Shown piece by piece: positions 1 to 8,680 of a stretch of DNA of 64,000 nt (positions within the stretch are counted from its first letter, which is position 1; each line of letters begins with the position of its first letter). The DNA is from Comamonas piscis (GTDB taxonomy: Bacteria > Pseudomonadota > Gammaproteobacteria > Burkholderiales > Burkholderiaceae_C). Location: positions 4,898,001 to 4,962,000 of the forward strand of contig NZ_CP058554.1 of assembly GCF_014109725.1 (NCBI RefSeq), written 5' to 3'. Both the position numbers and the translations under genes were made by a program. The notes beneath the pieces were generated by a model, which did not search any database, had not been told where the DNA came from, and saw only the letters and a program-made list of their open reading frames with translations.

Positions 1-591
1 CGCACCGATCGAGACCCCATCCTCCAGCAGGCTCGCACCCCAGTTGGAGAACGGCTCCGGGCTGGTGTTGATCGCCGCCCGCGTGGTCGTCTTGGCCACT
101 TGGCTGCTCAGCGCCAGGGTGCCGCCCATCAGCGCAGCGGCGGTGGCCATCGTCGCGTTGTCAGTGCCAAACACGCTGGCCGCCAAGGCCGCGCCTGCCG
201 GCACCCGCACCACGCTTTGCACCACATCCCAGGCCGAGTCCACGCCAGGAATCTTGTCGGCAAAGAACTCGACAAACAGCAGCGCACCGCTGATGAACAG
301 GATCACCGGCTGCTGCAACACTGACAGCCCACCGGGCAAGTGCAACACGTCCGTGGCGCCCAGCATGCCCGTCACAAACACCACCGCGTAGAGCCGAAAG
401 CCACTGGCCCAGCCCAGCGCAGCCGCCAGCGCCATCAGCTGGCCCCAGTCCCACTGCGCCATGGCCTGGCCCATCTGGCCTGCTGCCTGGCCGACCTGGT
501 CGGCCGCCTGCCCCACCGTTTGGGCGGTGTCCTTGTCCAGATGCAGGCCGATGCCGTGCAACCAGATGACGATGGTGTTCCAGATATCCAT
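1..591 (-). CDS. DUF4126 domain membrane protein (partial, 3' end off window)
   Basis: The frame is open from an ATG at 591 to the left window edge (197 codons, no stop), with GAGGAG 9 bases upstream. The body matches what I recall of DUF4126: GWASGFRLYAVVF near residues 61-73, then ADKIPGVDS, and INTSPEPFSNW near the end. These sit among hydrophobic membrane segments. The first 50 residues are an unusual Gln/Ala/Gly-rich amphipathic stretch with repeated VGQAA-like units. It lies 92 bp downstream of liuC on the same strand, so it is probably transcribed with the leucine-degradation genes. Its function is unknown. The family call is from motif recognition. Confidence 0.85.
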   Translation of the reverse strand, partial: MDIWNTIVIWLHGIGLHLDKDTAQTVGQAADQVGQAAGQMGQAMAQWDWGQLMALAAALGWASGFRLYAVVFVTGMLGATDVLHLPGGLSVLQQPVILFISGALLFVEFFADKIPGVDSAWDVVQSVVRVPAGAALAASVFGTDNATMATAAALMGGTLALSSQVAKTTTRAAINTSPEPFSNWGASLLEDGVSIGA

Positions 592-683
592 GGGGGTGCT
601 CCTCAGTGCCAGTCAGCAAACGCGCTGTTTATAGCGCCATTGCCTGCTTGCTGTCTGCCATCCAAGGCCGCGTTCTAGGTACA

Positions 684-1472
684 TCAGCCTCCCAGCCAGC
701 TGGGTTTGCGTTTGTTCAAGAATGCCTGCACGCCTTCCTTGCCTTCGGCGCTGGAGCGGATGTCGGCAATGCCGGCCACCGTCTCGGCGATCAAGGCCTC
801 GTCCACCTCGCGGCCGGCCACATCGATCACCAGCTTCTTGCAGGCCTGCACTGCGGCCGGGCTGGCGCTCAGCAGGTGCTTGAGCAGGCCGTCCACGGCG
901 CTGTCCAGCGCCTCGGCCTCCACCACCTGGTGGACAAAGCCGGTGCGCAGCGCTTCGGCGGCGTCAAAGCGCTCGCCGGTCAAAAAGTAGCGGTGCGCGG
1001 CACGTGCGCCCATCGCGCGGATCACATAGGGGCTGATGGTGGCGGGGATCAGGCCGATCTTCACCTCGCTGAGGCAAAAACCGGCCTGGCTGGCCGCCAC
1101 CGCCATGTCGCAGCAGGCCACCAGGCCCATGCCACCGGCGTAGACATCGCCCTGCACCCGCGCGATGGTGGGCTTGGGGCAGGTGTAGATCACGCGCAGC
1201 ATCTCGGCGAGCTTGCCGGCATCGACCAGGTTTTCCTCGCGGCTGTAGTCGGCCATTGCGCGCATCCAGTTCAGGTTGGCGCCAGCGCAAAAGGCCGGGC
1301 CTTCGGCAGCCAGCACCACGGCGCGGACCTGGTCCTGCGCACCCACCCAGGTAAAGGCGCGGGTGATGTCGGCAATCACCTCGTCGCTGAAGGCATTGCG
1401 CACGTCTGGCTGGGTCAGCGTGATGGTGGCCACCGGGCCGGTGGCTTCAACGGTCAGAAATGTGCTTTTCAT
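684..1472 (-). CDS. liuC: Methylglutaconyl-CoA hydratase (crotonase family)
   Basis: A 262-aa crotonase-fold protein. It shows the oxyanion-hole segments AGANL (residues 63-67) and GGMG (113-116), and the glutamate of SEVKIGLIP at about 136. Its close resemblance to LiuC/AtuE-type hydratases and its position 23 bp downstream of liuB point to hydration of 3-methylglutaconyl-CoA to HMG-CoA in leucine breakdown. The start ATG at 1472 is preceded by GAGAGGAC. A generic enoyl-CoA hydratase is the alternative, but the operon context favours leucine catabolism. Cytoplasmic. Confidence 0.88.
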   Translation of the reverse strand: MKSTFLTVEATGPVATITLTQPDVRNAFSDEVIADITRAFTWVGAQDQVRAVVLAAEGPAFCAGANLNWMRAMADYSREENLVDAGKLAEMLRVIYTCPKPTIARVQGDVYAGGMGLVACCDMAVAASQAGFCLSEVKIGLIPATISPYVIRAMGARAAHRYFLTGERFDAAEALRTGFVHQVVEAEALDSAVDGLLKHLLSASPAAVQACKKLVIDVAGREVDEALIAETVAGIADIRSSAEGKEGVQAFLNKRKPSWLGG

Positions 1473-1495
1473 GGTGTCCTCTCTGTCTCAGGGCC

Positions 1496-3103
1496 TTACA
1501 TGCGGAAGACGCCAAACTTGGTGTCCTCGATCGGTGCATTGCGCGTGGCTGCCAGGCCCAGCGCCAGCACGCGGCGGGTGTCGGCCGGGTCGATGACGCC
1601 GTCATCCCACAGCCGCGCCGAGGCGTAGTAAGGGTGGCCCTGGTCTTCGTACTGCTGGCGGATGGGCGCCTTGAAGGCCTCTTCCTCCTCCGCCGTCCAG
1701 GCGCCGCCCCGGCCTTCGATGCCATCGCGCTTGACCGTCGCCAGCACGCTGGCCGCCTGCTCGCCGCCCATCACGCTGATGCGCGCGTTCGGCCACATCC
1801 ACAGGAAGCGGGGGCTGTAGGCCCGGCCGCACATGCCGTAGTTGCCAGCGCCAAAGCTGCCGCCGATGATGATGGTGAACTTGGGCACGCTGGCCGTCGC
1901 CACTGCCGTTACCAGCTTGGCGCCGTGGCGGGCAATGCCCTCGTTCTCGTACTTGCGGCCGACCATGAAGCCGGTGATGTTCTGCAGGAACACCAGCGGA
2001 ATCTTGCGCTGGCAGCACAGCTCGATAAAGTGCGCGCCCTTGACGGCCGACTCGCTGAACAAAATGCCGTTGTTGGCGATGATGCCCACCTCCATGCCCT
2101 CGACCCGCGCAAAACCGCAGACCAGCGTAGCGCCAAAGCGGGCCTTGAACTCGTCGAAATCACTGCCATCAACAATGCGGGCGATGATTTCGCGCACATC
2201 AAAGGGCTTGCGGGTATCGACCGGGATCACGCCATACAGCTCTTCCGTGGGGTAACCGGGCGCCTGCGGTGCCTTGTCCGCCGCATTGGGCTGCTTGGCC
2301 TTGTTCAGGTGGCTCACGGCCTTGCGGGCCAGCGCCAGCGCATGGGTGTCGTTGTCGGCCAGGTGGTCGGCCACGCCGGACAGGCGGGTGTGCACATCGC
2401 CGCCGCCCAGGTCTTCGGCGCTCACTACTTCGCCGGTCGCGGCCTTCACCAGCGGTGGGCCACCCAAAAAGATCGTTCCCTGGTTCTTGACGATGATGGA
2501 CTCGTCGCTCATCGCGGGCACATAGGCGCCGCCGGCGGTGCAGGAGCCCATGACCACGGCGATCTGCGCAATGCCCTGAGCCGACATATTGGCCTGGTTG
2601 TAGAAGATGCGGCCAAAGTGCTCGCGGTCGGGGAAGACCTCGTCCTGGTTGGGCAGGTTGGCGCCGCCCGAGTCGACCAGGTAGATGCAGGGCAGGCGGT
2701 TTTGCGCGGCCACTTCCTGGGCGCGCAAATGTTTCTTTACCGTCATCGGGTAGTAGGTGCCGCCTTTGACCGTGGCATCATTGCAGACGATCATGCAGTC
2801 CACCCCACTGACGCGGCCCACGCCGACGATCAGGCCCGCGCCAGGCGCATCGTTGTTGTACATGTTCAGCGCAGCCAGCGGCGCCAGCTCCAGAAACGGC
2901 GTGCCCGGGTCCAGCAGCATCTGCACGCGGTCACGCGGCAGCAGCTTGCCACGGCCCAGGTGCTTGGCGCGTGCGGCTTCACCCCCGCCCTGCGCCACCT
3001 TGGCGGACTGGGCCCGCAAGTCCTCCACAATGCTGCGCATGGCTTGCGCATTGGTCTGAAAGTCTGCCGAACGGGCATTCAGCTGGGTTGCGAGTTTGCT
3101 CAT
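1496..3103 (-). CDS. liuB: Methylcrotonoyl-CoA carboxylase, carboxyltransferase (beta) subunit
   Basis: A protein of about 535 aa of the acyl-CoA carboxyltransferase family. It transfers CO2 from carboxybiotin to 3-methylcrotonyl-CoA in leucine degradation. The full length and segments such as YLVDSGGANLPNQ, CTAGGAYVPAM and GGSFGAGNYGMCGRAY are typical of MccB/LiuB. I chose ATG 3103 because GAGGAC lies just upstream; a TTG at 3118 is the longer alternative. The biotin-carrying alpha subunit is not in the window and is expected beyond the left edge. The gene is divergent from the antiporter gene at 3186, leaving an 82-bp shared promoter region containing the inverted pair gcgtt/aacgc. Confidence 0.93.
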   Translation of the reverse strand: MSKLATQLNARSADFQTNAQAMRSIVEDLRAQSAKVAQGGGEAARAKHLGRGKLLPRDRVQMLLDPGTPFLELAPLAALNMYNNDAPGAGLIVGVGRVSGVDCMIVCNDATVKGGTYYPMTVKKHLRAQEVAAQNRLPCIYLVDSGGANLPNQDEVFPDREHFGRIFYNQANMSAQGIAQIAVVMGSCTAGGAYVPAMSDESIIVKNQGTIFLGGPPLVKAATGEVVSAEDLGGGDVHTRLSGVADHLADNDTHALALARKAVSHLNKAKQPNAADKAPQAPGYPTEELYGVIPVDTRKPFDVREIIARIVDGSDFDEFKARFGATLVCGFARVEGMEVGIIANNGILFSESAVKGAHFIELCCQRKIPLVFLQNITGFMVGRKYENEGIARHGAKLVTAVATASVPKFTIIIGGSFGAGNYGMCGRAYSPRFLWMWPNARISVMGGEQAASVLATVKRDGIEGRGGAWTAEEEEAFKAPIRQQYEDQGHPYYASARLWDDGVIDPADTRRVLALGLAATRNAPIEDTKFGVFRM

Positions 3104-3185
3104 GCTTGTCCTCTTCAATGTTCTAGCGTTCCGTTCAGAAACGCGTTTTCTTTAAAAATAGTCTGCTGCTACACGAATCCGCACC

Positions 3186-4913
3186 ATGCACACCGTTGAA
3201 ACCGTTCTGCTCGTCCTGATGATCGGTGCCGTCACCGGCATCATTGCGCGCTATATCCGGGCCATACCGCTGCCGCTCATCCAGATCATGCTGGGCGCTG
3301 CGCTGTCCTGGCCGCAAAAAGGCCTGCATATCGATTTCGACCCTGGCCTGTTCATGCTGCTGTTCATTCCGCCGCTGCTGTTTGCCGACGGTTGGCGCAT
3401 TCCCAAGCGCGAGTTCTTTGCGCTGTACCGCCCCATTTTGCGGCTGGCCTTTGGCCTGGTGCTGTTCACCGTGATCGGCATGGGCTACCTGATCCACTGG
3501 ATGATTCCGGAGATCCCGCTGACCGTGGCCTTTGCGCTGGCCGCCGTGATATCGCCCACCGATGCGGTGGCCGTCTCGGCCATCACCCGCAACCTGGGCA
3601 TGCCGGCCCACACCATGCATGTGCTCGAAGGAGAATCGCTGCTCAATGATGCATCGGGCCTGGTGGCGCTGAAATTTGCCATCGCCGCCACCTTGACCGG
3701 CCTGTTCTCCTGGACCCAGGTCACGCAGGAATTTTTGTGGATTGCGCTGGGCGGCCTGGCCGTCGGCGCTGCAGTGGGCTGGGGCTTTAGCTACCTGCGC
3801 GATACCGTCACCCGCCGCCTGGGCGATGTGGCCGCCACGCAGATGGTGCTGCTGTTGGTGCTGCTGCCCTTTGCAGCCTACCTGCTGGGGGAAAAATTTG
3901 GTGTCTCCGGCATTCTGGCCGCCGTGGCGGCGGGCGTGGCCACCAATTTTGGCGACCTGAACCGGGCCGACTACATCTCCGAGCGCATGCAGACCGCCGG
4001 CACCTGGGCCATGGTCGAATCGGCCTTCAATGGCGCGATCTTCCTGCTGCTGGGCCTGCAGCTGCCCTCGATCATCGGCGTGACCTTGCGCGATGCCGGC
4101 CACGACTGGTGGATTCTGGTGGGCTATGTGGCCATCATCTCGATTGCACTGCTGTCGCTGCGCTGGATCTGGCTGATGCTGGGCGTCAGCCGCAGCCTGC
4201 ACAAGGCCCACCAGGCCGGCAAGCTGGTCAAAAAACCCGATCTCTGGTTGAACCTGGCGACCACCTTGGCGGGCATCCGCGGTGCGGTCACCCTGGCCGG
4301 CGCGCTGTCCGTGCCGCTGCTGCTGAACAACGGCCAGCCGTTTCCGGCACGGGACATGCTGATCTTTCTGGCCACCGGCACCATCTTGTTCACCCTGGTG
4401 ATCGGCAGCATCGGCCTGCCGCTGGTGCTGCGCCGCGTGCAGGCGGTGAGCGAGCCCGAATCGGTGCGCGAAGAGCGCCAAGCGCGCATTGCAGCCTGCC
4501 GCGCTGCGATCAACAGCCTGGCAATGAGCGACGACGATGCCGCCCAGCAACCCACCGAATGGCAGGCCCAGCAGCATGAAATCGAAGGCCGGATTGCACG
4601 CGAGTACCGCAACCGTATCGATCTGCTGGACGAAGAACGAACGCCCGAAACCGCCGAGGTGCAGGACCTGGCCACACCGGACGCCGTGCAGGAGCGCCGC
4701 CTGCGCTATGTGGCCGAGCTGGAGATGCGGCTCAACTGCATCAAGGTCGAGCGCCACACCATCTACGCCGAGCGGCACAACAACCGCATCAACGACGAAT
4801 CGCTGCGCAGCCTGGTCCAGGAACTGGACCTGAGCGAGATCACCTTGCGCAAGCGCCTCGAAGTGGCCCGCCGCGCCGCGGCCAAGCAAGCTGCCAAGCT
4901 GGAAGGGCATTGA
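3186..4913 (+). CDS. Na+/H+ antiporter, CPA1 (NhaP-like) family
   Basis: A 575-aa inner-membrane protein with about 12 hydrophobic segments over the first 430 residues. A charged cytoplasmic tail of about 150 residues is rich in Glu/Arg and probably helical. The CPA1 ion-site motifs are present: SPTDAV at 123-128 and the Asn-Asp pair of SLLNDASGL at 154-155. It should exchange cytoplasmic Na+ (or K+) for protons. No clear Shine-Dalgarno precedes the ATG. It stands alone between two minus-strand catabolic units, converging with the acyl-CoA synthetase gene. Confidence 0.88.
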   Translation: MHTVETVLLVLMIGAVTGIIARYIRAIPLPLIQIMLGAALSWPQKGLHIDFDPGLFMLLFIPPLLFADGWRIPKREFFALYRPILRLAFGLVLFTVIGMGYLIHWMIPEIPLTVAFALAAVISPTDAVAVSAITRNLGMPAHTMHVLEGESLLNDASGLVALKFAIAATLTGLFSWTQVTQEFLWIALGGLAVGAAVGWGFSYLRDTVTRRLGDVAATQMVLLLVLLPFAAYLLGEKFGVSGILAAVAAGVATNFGDLNRADYISERMQTAGTWAMVESAFNGAIFLLLGLQLPSIIGVTLRDAGHDWWILVGYVAIISIALLSLRWIWLMLGVSRSLHKAHQAGKLVKKPDLWLNLATTLAGIRGAVTLAGALSVPLLLNNGQPFPARDMLIFLATGTILFTLVIGSIGLPLVLRRVQAVSEPESVREERQARIAACRAAINSLAMSDDDAAQQPTEWQAQQHEIEGRIAREYRNRIDLLDEERTPETAEVQDLATPDAVQERRLRYVAELEMRLNCIKVERHTIYAERHNNRINDESLRSLVQELDLSEITLRKRLEVARRAAAKQAAKLEGH

Positions 4914-4952
4914 TCGTTCAGGCGGGTGCTGCATGGCGGCGCTCTTCGGTGC

Positions 4953-6665
4953 TCAGGCGGTCTGGCTCACATCCAGCTTCAGCGATTCGATCATCGCCTC
5001 GCGGATCTTGAATTTCTGGATCTTGCCGGTCACCGTCATCGGGAAGGCTTTGACAAACTCGATATAGCGCGGCACCTTGTAATGGGCCACCCGGCCCTTG
5101 CAATAGCTGCGCAGTGCCTCGGCATCCAGGCTTTGGCCGGCCTTGACGATGACCCAGGCACAGAGCTCCTCACCAAAACGGTTGTCGGGCACGCCCACCA
5201 CTTGCACATCCTGCACCTGCGGGTGGGTGTAGAGGAACTCCTCGATCTCGCGCGGGTAGATGTTCTCGCCGCCCCGGATCACCATGTCCTTGATGCGGCC
5301 GACGATGTTCACATAGCCTTCGGCATCCATCGTGGCCAGGTCGCCGGTGTGCATCCAGCCATCGGCATCGATGGCCTCGCGCGTCTTGGCCTCGTCGCCC
5401 CAGTAGCCATGCATGACCGAGTAGCCGCGCGTGCAGAGCTCGCCCGATTGGCCGGGGGCTACGGTCTCGCCGGTCTCGGCGCTGACGATCTTGACCTCCA
5501 GATGCGGATGCACCTTGCCCACAGTGGACACGCGCTTGTCCAGCGGCGTATCGGTCGAGCTTTGGCAGCTGACCGGGCTGGTCTCCGTCATGCCGTAAGC
5601 GATGGTGATCTGGGACAGATGCATCTGGCTGACCACGCGCTTCATCACCTCGATCGGGCAAGGCGAGCCGGCCATGATGCCGGTGCGCAGGCTCGACAGG
5701 TCGAACTCGGCAAAACGCGGGTGGTCCAGCTCGGCGATGAACATCGTGGGCACGCCATGCAAGCCGGTGCAGCGCTCGGCCTGCACGGTCTCCAGCACCG
5801 TCAGCGCATCAAAGCCGTCATTGGGGTAGACCATGGCCGCGCCATGCGTCATGCAGGCCATATTGCCCAGCACCATGCCAAAGCAGTGGTAGAGCGGCAC
5901 GGGGATGCAGAGCCGGTCTTCCTCGGTCAGGCGCATCGCCTCGCCAATGAAATAGCCGTTGTTGACGATATTGCGGTGGGTCAGGGTGGCCCCCTTGGGG
6001 AAGCCGGTGGTGCCACTGGTGAATTGGATATTGATCGGGTCGTAGGGTGTCAAGGTGGCGCCGATCTGCGCCACCTGCGGGTCGGCCGCATCACCGCTGG
6101 CGATAAAGCGCGAGAAGCGCTGCATGCCTGGCTGCTCCTGGCCCTGGCCGGCCACATCGATCCAGACCACCAGGCGCAGATCGGGCAGCGCCTCGATCTG
6201 CAAGGCATCGCTGCCTTGCGTTTCCAGCTCAGGCGCCAGCGCGCGCACCATGCCCAGGTAGTCGCTGGTCTTGAAGCGCTCCATCACAAACAGTGCCTTG
6301 CACTGCACCTTGTTCAGCGCATAAGCCAGCTCGGAGGTGCGGTAGGCCGGGTTGATGTTGACGAGGATGATGCCCACATGGGCGGTGGCCAGTTGCAGCA
6401 GCACCCATTCCACATTGTTGTGCGACCAGATGCCCACCCGGTCGCCCTTGGCGATGCCGGCGCGCAGCAAGGCGCTGGCCAGTTGCTGCGATTGCTCCAG
6501 CAGTTGCTGGTAGCTGAGGCGCAGGCCCTGGTGGCGGCTGATGAGTGCATCGCGCGCGCCAAAGCGGGCCGCCGTCTCGCTCAGTTGCTGGCCGATGGTC
6601 TTGTTCAGCAGGCGCGGCTCGCTGGCGCCCCTTGCGTAGCTGCTGGTCAATCTGGTCTCGCTCAT
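4953..6665 (-). CDS. AMP-binding fatty acyl-CoA synthetase
   Basis: A 570-aa member of the ANL superfamily that activates a carboxylic acid to its CoA thioester through an acyl-adenylate. The phosphate-binding loop TSGTTGFPKG is at about 216-225, followed by YGMTETSP, the hinge region GRIKDMVIRGGENI, and the C-terminal catalytic lysine in TGKIQK (about 548). ATG 6665 is favoured over the longer frame because AGGAGA lies 6-11 bases upstream. It resembles the medium/long-chain synthetases often found near liu genes. The substrate cannot be fixed from sequence. Confidence 0.87.
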   Translation of the reverse strand: MSETRLTSSYARGASEPRLLNKTIGQQLSETAARFGARDALISRHQGLRLSYQQLLEQSQQLASALLRAGIAKGDRVGIWSHNNVEWVLLQLATAHVGIILVNINPAYRTSELAYALNKVQCKALFVMERFKTSDYLGMVRALAPELETQGSDALQIEALPDLRLVVWIDVAGQGQEQPGMQRFSRFIASGDAADPQVAQIGATLTPYDPINIQFTSGTTGFPKGATLTHRNIVNNGYFIGEAMRLTEEDRLCIPVPLYHCFGMVLGNMACMTHGAAMVYPNDGFDALTVLETVQAERCTGLHGVPTMFIAELDHPRFAEFDLSSLRTGIMAGSPCPIEVMKRVVSQMHLSQITIAYGMTETSPVSCQSSTDTPLDKRVSTVGKVHPHLEVKIVSAETGETVAPGQSGELCTRGYSVMHGYWGDEAKTREAIDADGWMHTGDLATMDAEGYVNIVGRIKDMVIRGGENIYPREIEEFLYTHPQVQDVQVVGVPDNRFGEELCAWVIVKAGQSLDAEALRSYCKGRVAHYKVPRYIEFVKAFPMTVTGKIQKFKIREAMIESLKLDVSQTA

Positions 6666-6816
6666 GGTGTCTCCTGTCCGCCGCGCCAGCAATCTGGTCG
6701 GCGGCGCATTTCTTGATATTCAGGATACGCGAGCGTGCCGCGCAAATGATGGCAGGATGGTTGCAAATGTCGCCAGTACAATGGCCCTGCTTGGCGCTTT
6801 TTAAACCCCACCCTCC

Positions 6817-7860
6817 ATGCCCAAACCCCTGCCCTCCTCTGCCGTCGTGCACCACCCCGCAGTCACGCCCATGGCCTTTGTCCGGGCGATTGCCCGCGCG
6901 TACCAGCACCGGGGTCTGAGTGCGGACCGTGCGCTGCAATTGGCGCAAATCGATCCCTTGGCGGTCGAGAAAGACGGCATCGGCATCACCGCGCTGCAGT
7001 TCGAGACCCTCTCGGACGCCGCCATGCAGGAGCTGGACGACGAGGCCCTGGGCTGGTTCAGCCGCCGCCTGCCCTGGGGCAGCTATGGCATGCTGGCGCG
7101 CGCCTCGCTCACCAGCCCCAACCTGGGGGTGGCGCTCAAGCGCTGGTGCCGCCACCATGGCCTGCTCACCGATGACCTGGCGCTCAGCCTGCAAGTGCAG
7201 GGCGAGACGGCCACAGTCGAGATCATCGAGCACACCGGCCTGGGTGAGCTGCGCGAGTTCTGCCTCGTATCCATGCTGCGCAATATGCATGGGCTGTCGA
7301 GCTGGTTTGTCGATTCATCGCTGCCGCTGTTCAAGGTGAGTTTTCCGTTCGAGGCACCTGCCCATGCCGATGTGTATGCGCTGCTCTTTCCCGGCGATGT
7401 GCAGTTTGGCGCGCCTGTTACCCGCATGCAGTTTGATGCGCGCTACCTGGCCTTGCCGATTGCCCGCGATGAGGCCGCCTTGCAGCGCATGCTGCAGCGC
7501 GCGCTGCCGCTGACCGTGCGCCCCTACCGGCGCGACCGGCTGATGGTGCAACGCGTGCGCCAGCTGCTGGCGGCCGATCCCTCGGCCATGCACAGCGCCG
7601 ACAGTCTCTCGGCCAAGCTGCACCTGTCGCTGCGCACCCTGCACCGCCAGCTCAAGGACGAGGGCGCATCGCTGCAGGCCCTGAAGGACGAGGTGCGGCG
7701 CGAACGCTCGCTGACCCTGCTCCACCGCAGCAACCGACCCATCAAGCAGATCGCGCAGCTGGCCGGCTTCAGCAACGACAAGAGCTTTATCCGCGCCTTT
7801 CGCACCTGGATGGGCATGTCCCCAGCCGAATACCGCAAGAGCACCCGCCCGCCGACCTGA
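6817..7860 (+). CDS. AraC-family transcriptional regulator
   Basis: A 347-aa regulator with an N-terminal arabinose-binding-like domain (roughly 20-215) of the OruR/ArgR type and a C-terminal AraC double helix-turn-helix (about 245-342). The latter includes LSLRTLHRQL and IAQLAGFSNDKSFIRAFR. It is divergent from the acyl-CoA synthetase gene at 6665 and precedes a GST and a second acyl-CoA ligase on the same strand, so it may control either or both. No Shine-Dalgarno is evident, so the start is provisional. Confidence 0.85.
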   Translation: MPKPLPSSAVVHHPAVTPMAFVRAIARAYQHRGLSADRALQLAQIDPLAVEKDGIGITALQFETLSDAAMQELDDEALGWFSRRLPWGSYGMLARASLTSPNLGVALKRWCRHHGLLTDDLALSLQVQGETATVEIIEHTGLGELREFCLVSMLRNMHGLSSWFVDSSLPLFKVSFPFEAPAHADVYALLFPGDVQFGAPVTRMQFDARYLALPIARDEAALQRMLQRALPLTVRPYRRDRLMVQRVRQLLAADPSAMHSADSLSAKLHLSLRTLHRQLKDEGASLQALKDEVRRERSLTLLHRSNRPIKQIAQLAGFSNDKSFIRAFRTWMGMSPAEYRKSTRPPT

Positions 7861-7978
7861 GGCGCAGCGGATATTGGCCTGACACCGGCCCGATTTGCAA
7901 CCTGGCTGACACCTGCAGGGCAGCCGCGTGCGTCCATTCATGCCAAGATGGCGGCACAACATCGGATGGAGACCTGCT

Positions 7979-8659
7979 GTGATCGAGCTGTACCACTGTG
8001 TGAGCGCGCGCTCGTTCCGCGCGCTATGGATGCTGGAAGAGCTGGGCCTGCCCTACCGGCTGCAGATGCTGCCCTTTCCGCCCCGCGCACTGGCCAAGCA
8101 CTATCTGGCACTCAATCCCCTGGGCACCGTGCCCTTGCTGATCGATGGCGACACGCGCATGACCGAGTCAGCAGCCATCTGCCAGTACCTGGCCAGCCGC
8201 GACCCCGCCCAGCGCCTGGAGGTGCATCCCAGCGACCCCGCCTATGGCAGCTACCTGAACTGGCTGCACATGTCCGATGCGACCCTGACCTTTCCGCAGA
8301 CCCTGGTGCTGCGCTACCAGTTCTTTGAGCCGGCCGTGCGGCGCCAGCCCCAGGTGGCCGAAGACTACGAGCGCTGGTTTTTGGGCCGGCTGCGCGCGCT
8401 GGAGACCGCCGCCCAGGCGATGCCGACCGACCAGCCCTACCTCTGCGCAGGCCGCTTCACGGCCGCCGATGTGGCCGTGGGCTATGCGTTGATGCTGTCG
8501 GACTACCTGGGCATGTCCTCGCAATGGGGGCCGGCCACCCAGCACTACTGGATGCACCTGCAGCAGCGTGCCGCCTTCCTGCGCAGCCTGGAGGCCGAAA
8601 AGCAGGCCGCGCTGGACCAGCAGATCGACCCCATTCCGTCGCCGTTGATCCGGCCCTGA
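7979..8659 (+). CDS. Glutathione S-transferase family protein
   Basis: A protein of about 226 aa with an N-terminal thioredoxin-like domain (ELYHCVSARSFRALWMLEE, GTVPLLIDG, then ESAAICQYLA) and an all-helical C-terminal domain, the canonical GST layout. I chose GTG 7979 because GGAG lies about 7 bases upstream and homology begins there; an in-frame start at 7928 would add 17 unlikely residues. It lies 21 bp before the acyl-CoA ligase gene, so the two are probably co-transcribed. GSTs in catabolic clusters often perform isomerisation, thiolysis or ether cleavage; which one applies here is unknown. Confidence 0.82.
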   Translation: MIELYHCVSARSFRALWMLEELGLPYRLQMLPFPPRALAKHYLALNPLGTVPLLIDGDTRMTESAAICQYLASRDPAQRLEVHPSDPAYGSYLNWLHMSDATLTFPQTLVLRYQFFEPAVRRQPQVAEDYERWFLGRLRALETAAQAMPTDQPYLCAGRFTAADVAVGYALMLSDYLGMSSQWGPATQHYWMHLQQRAAFLRSLEAEKQAALDQQIDPIPSPLIRP

Positions 8660-8680
8660 CCTTGCCTGGAAGCCCCCGAC

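Noticed and set aside
44..391. 115-codon plus-strand frame at the left edge
   Set aside because: The opposite strand encodes the DUF4126 protein with conserved motifs and a good ribosome binding site.
1460..3199. Long plus-strand open frame opposite liuB
   Set aside because: Antisense shadow of a highly conserved gene in GC-rich DNA; the translation is rich in His/Arg/Gln/Ala without family resemblance.
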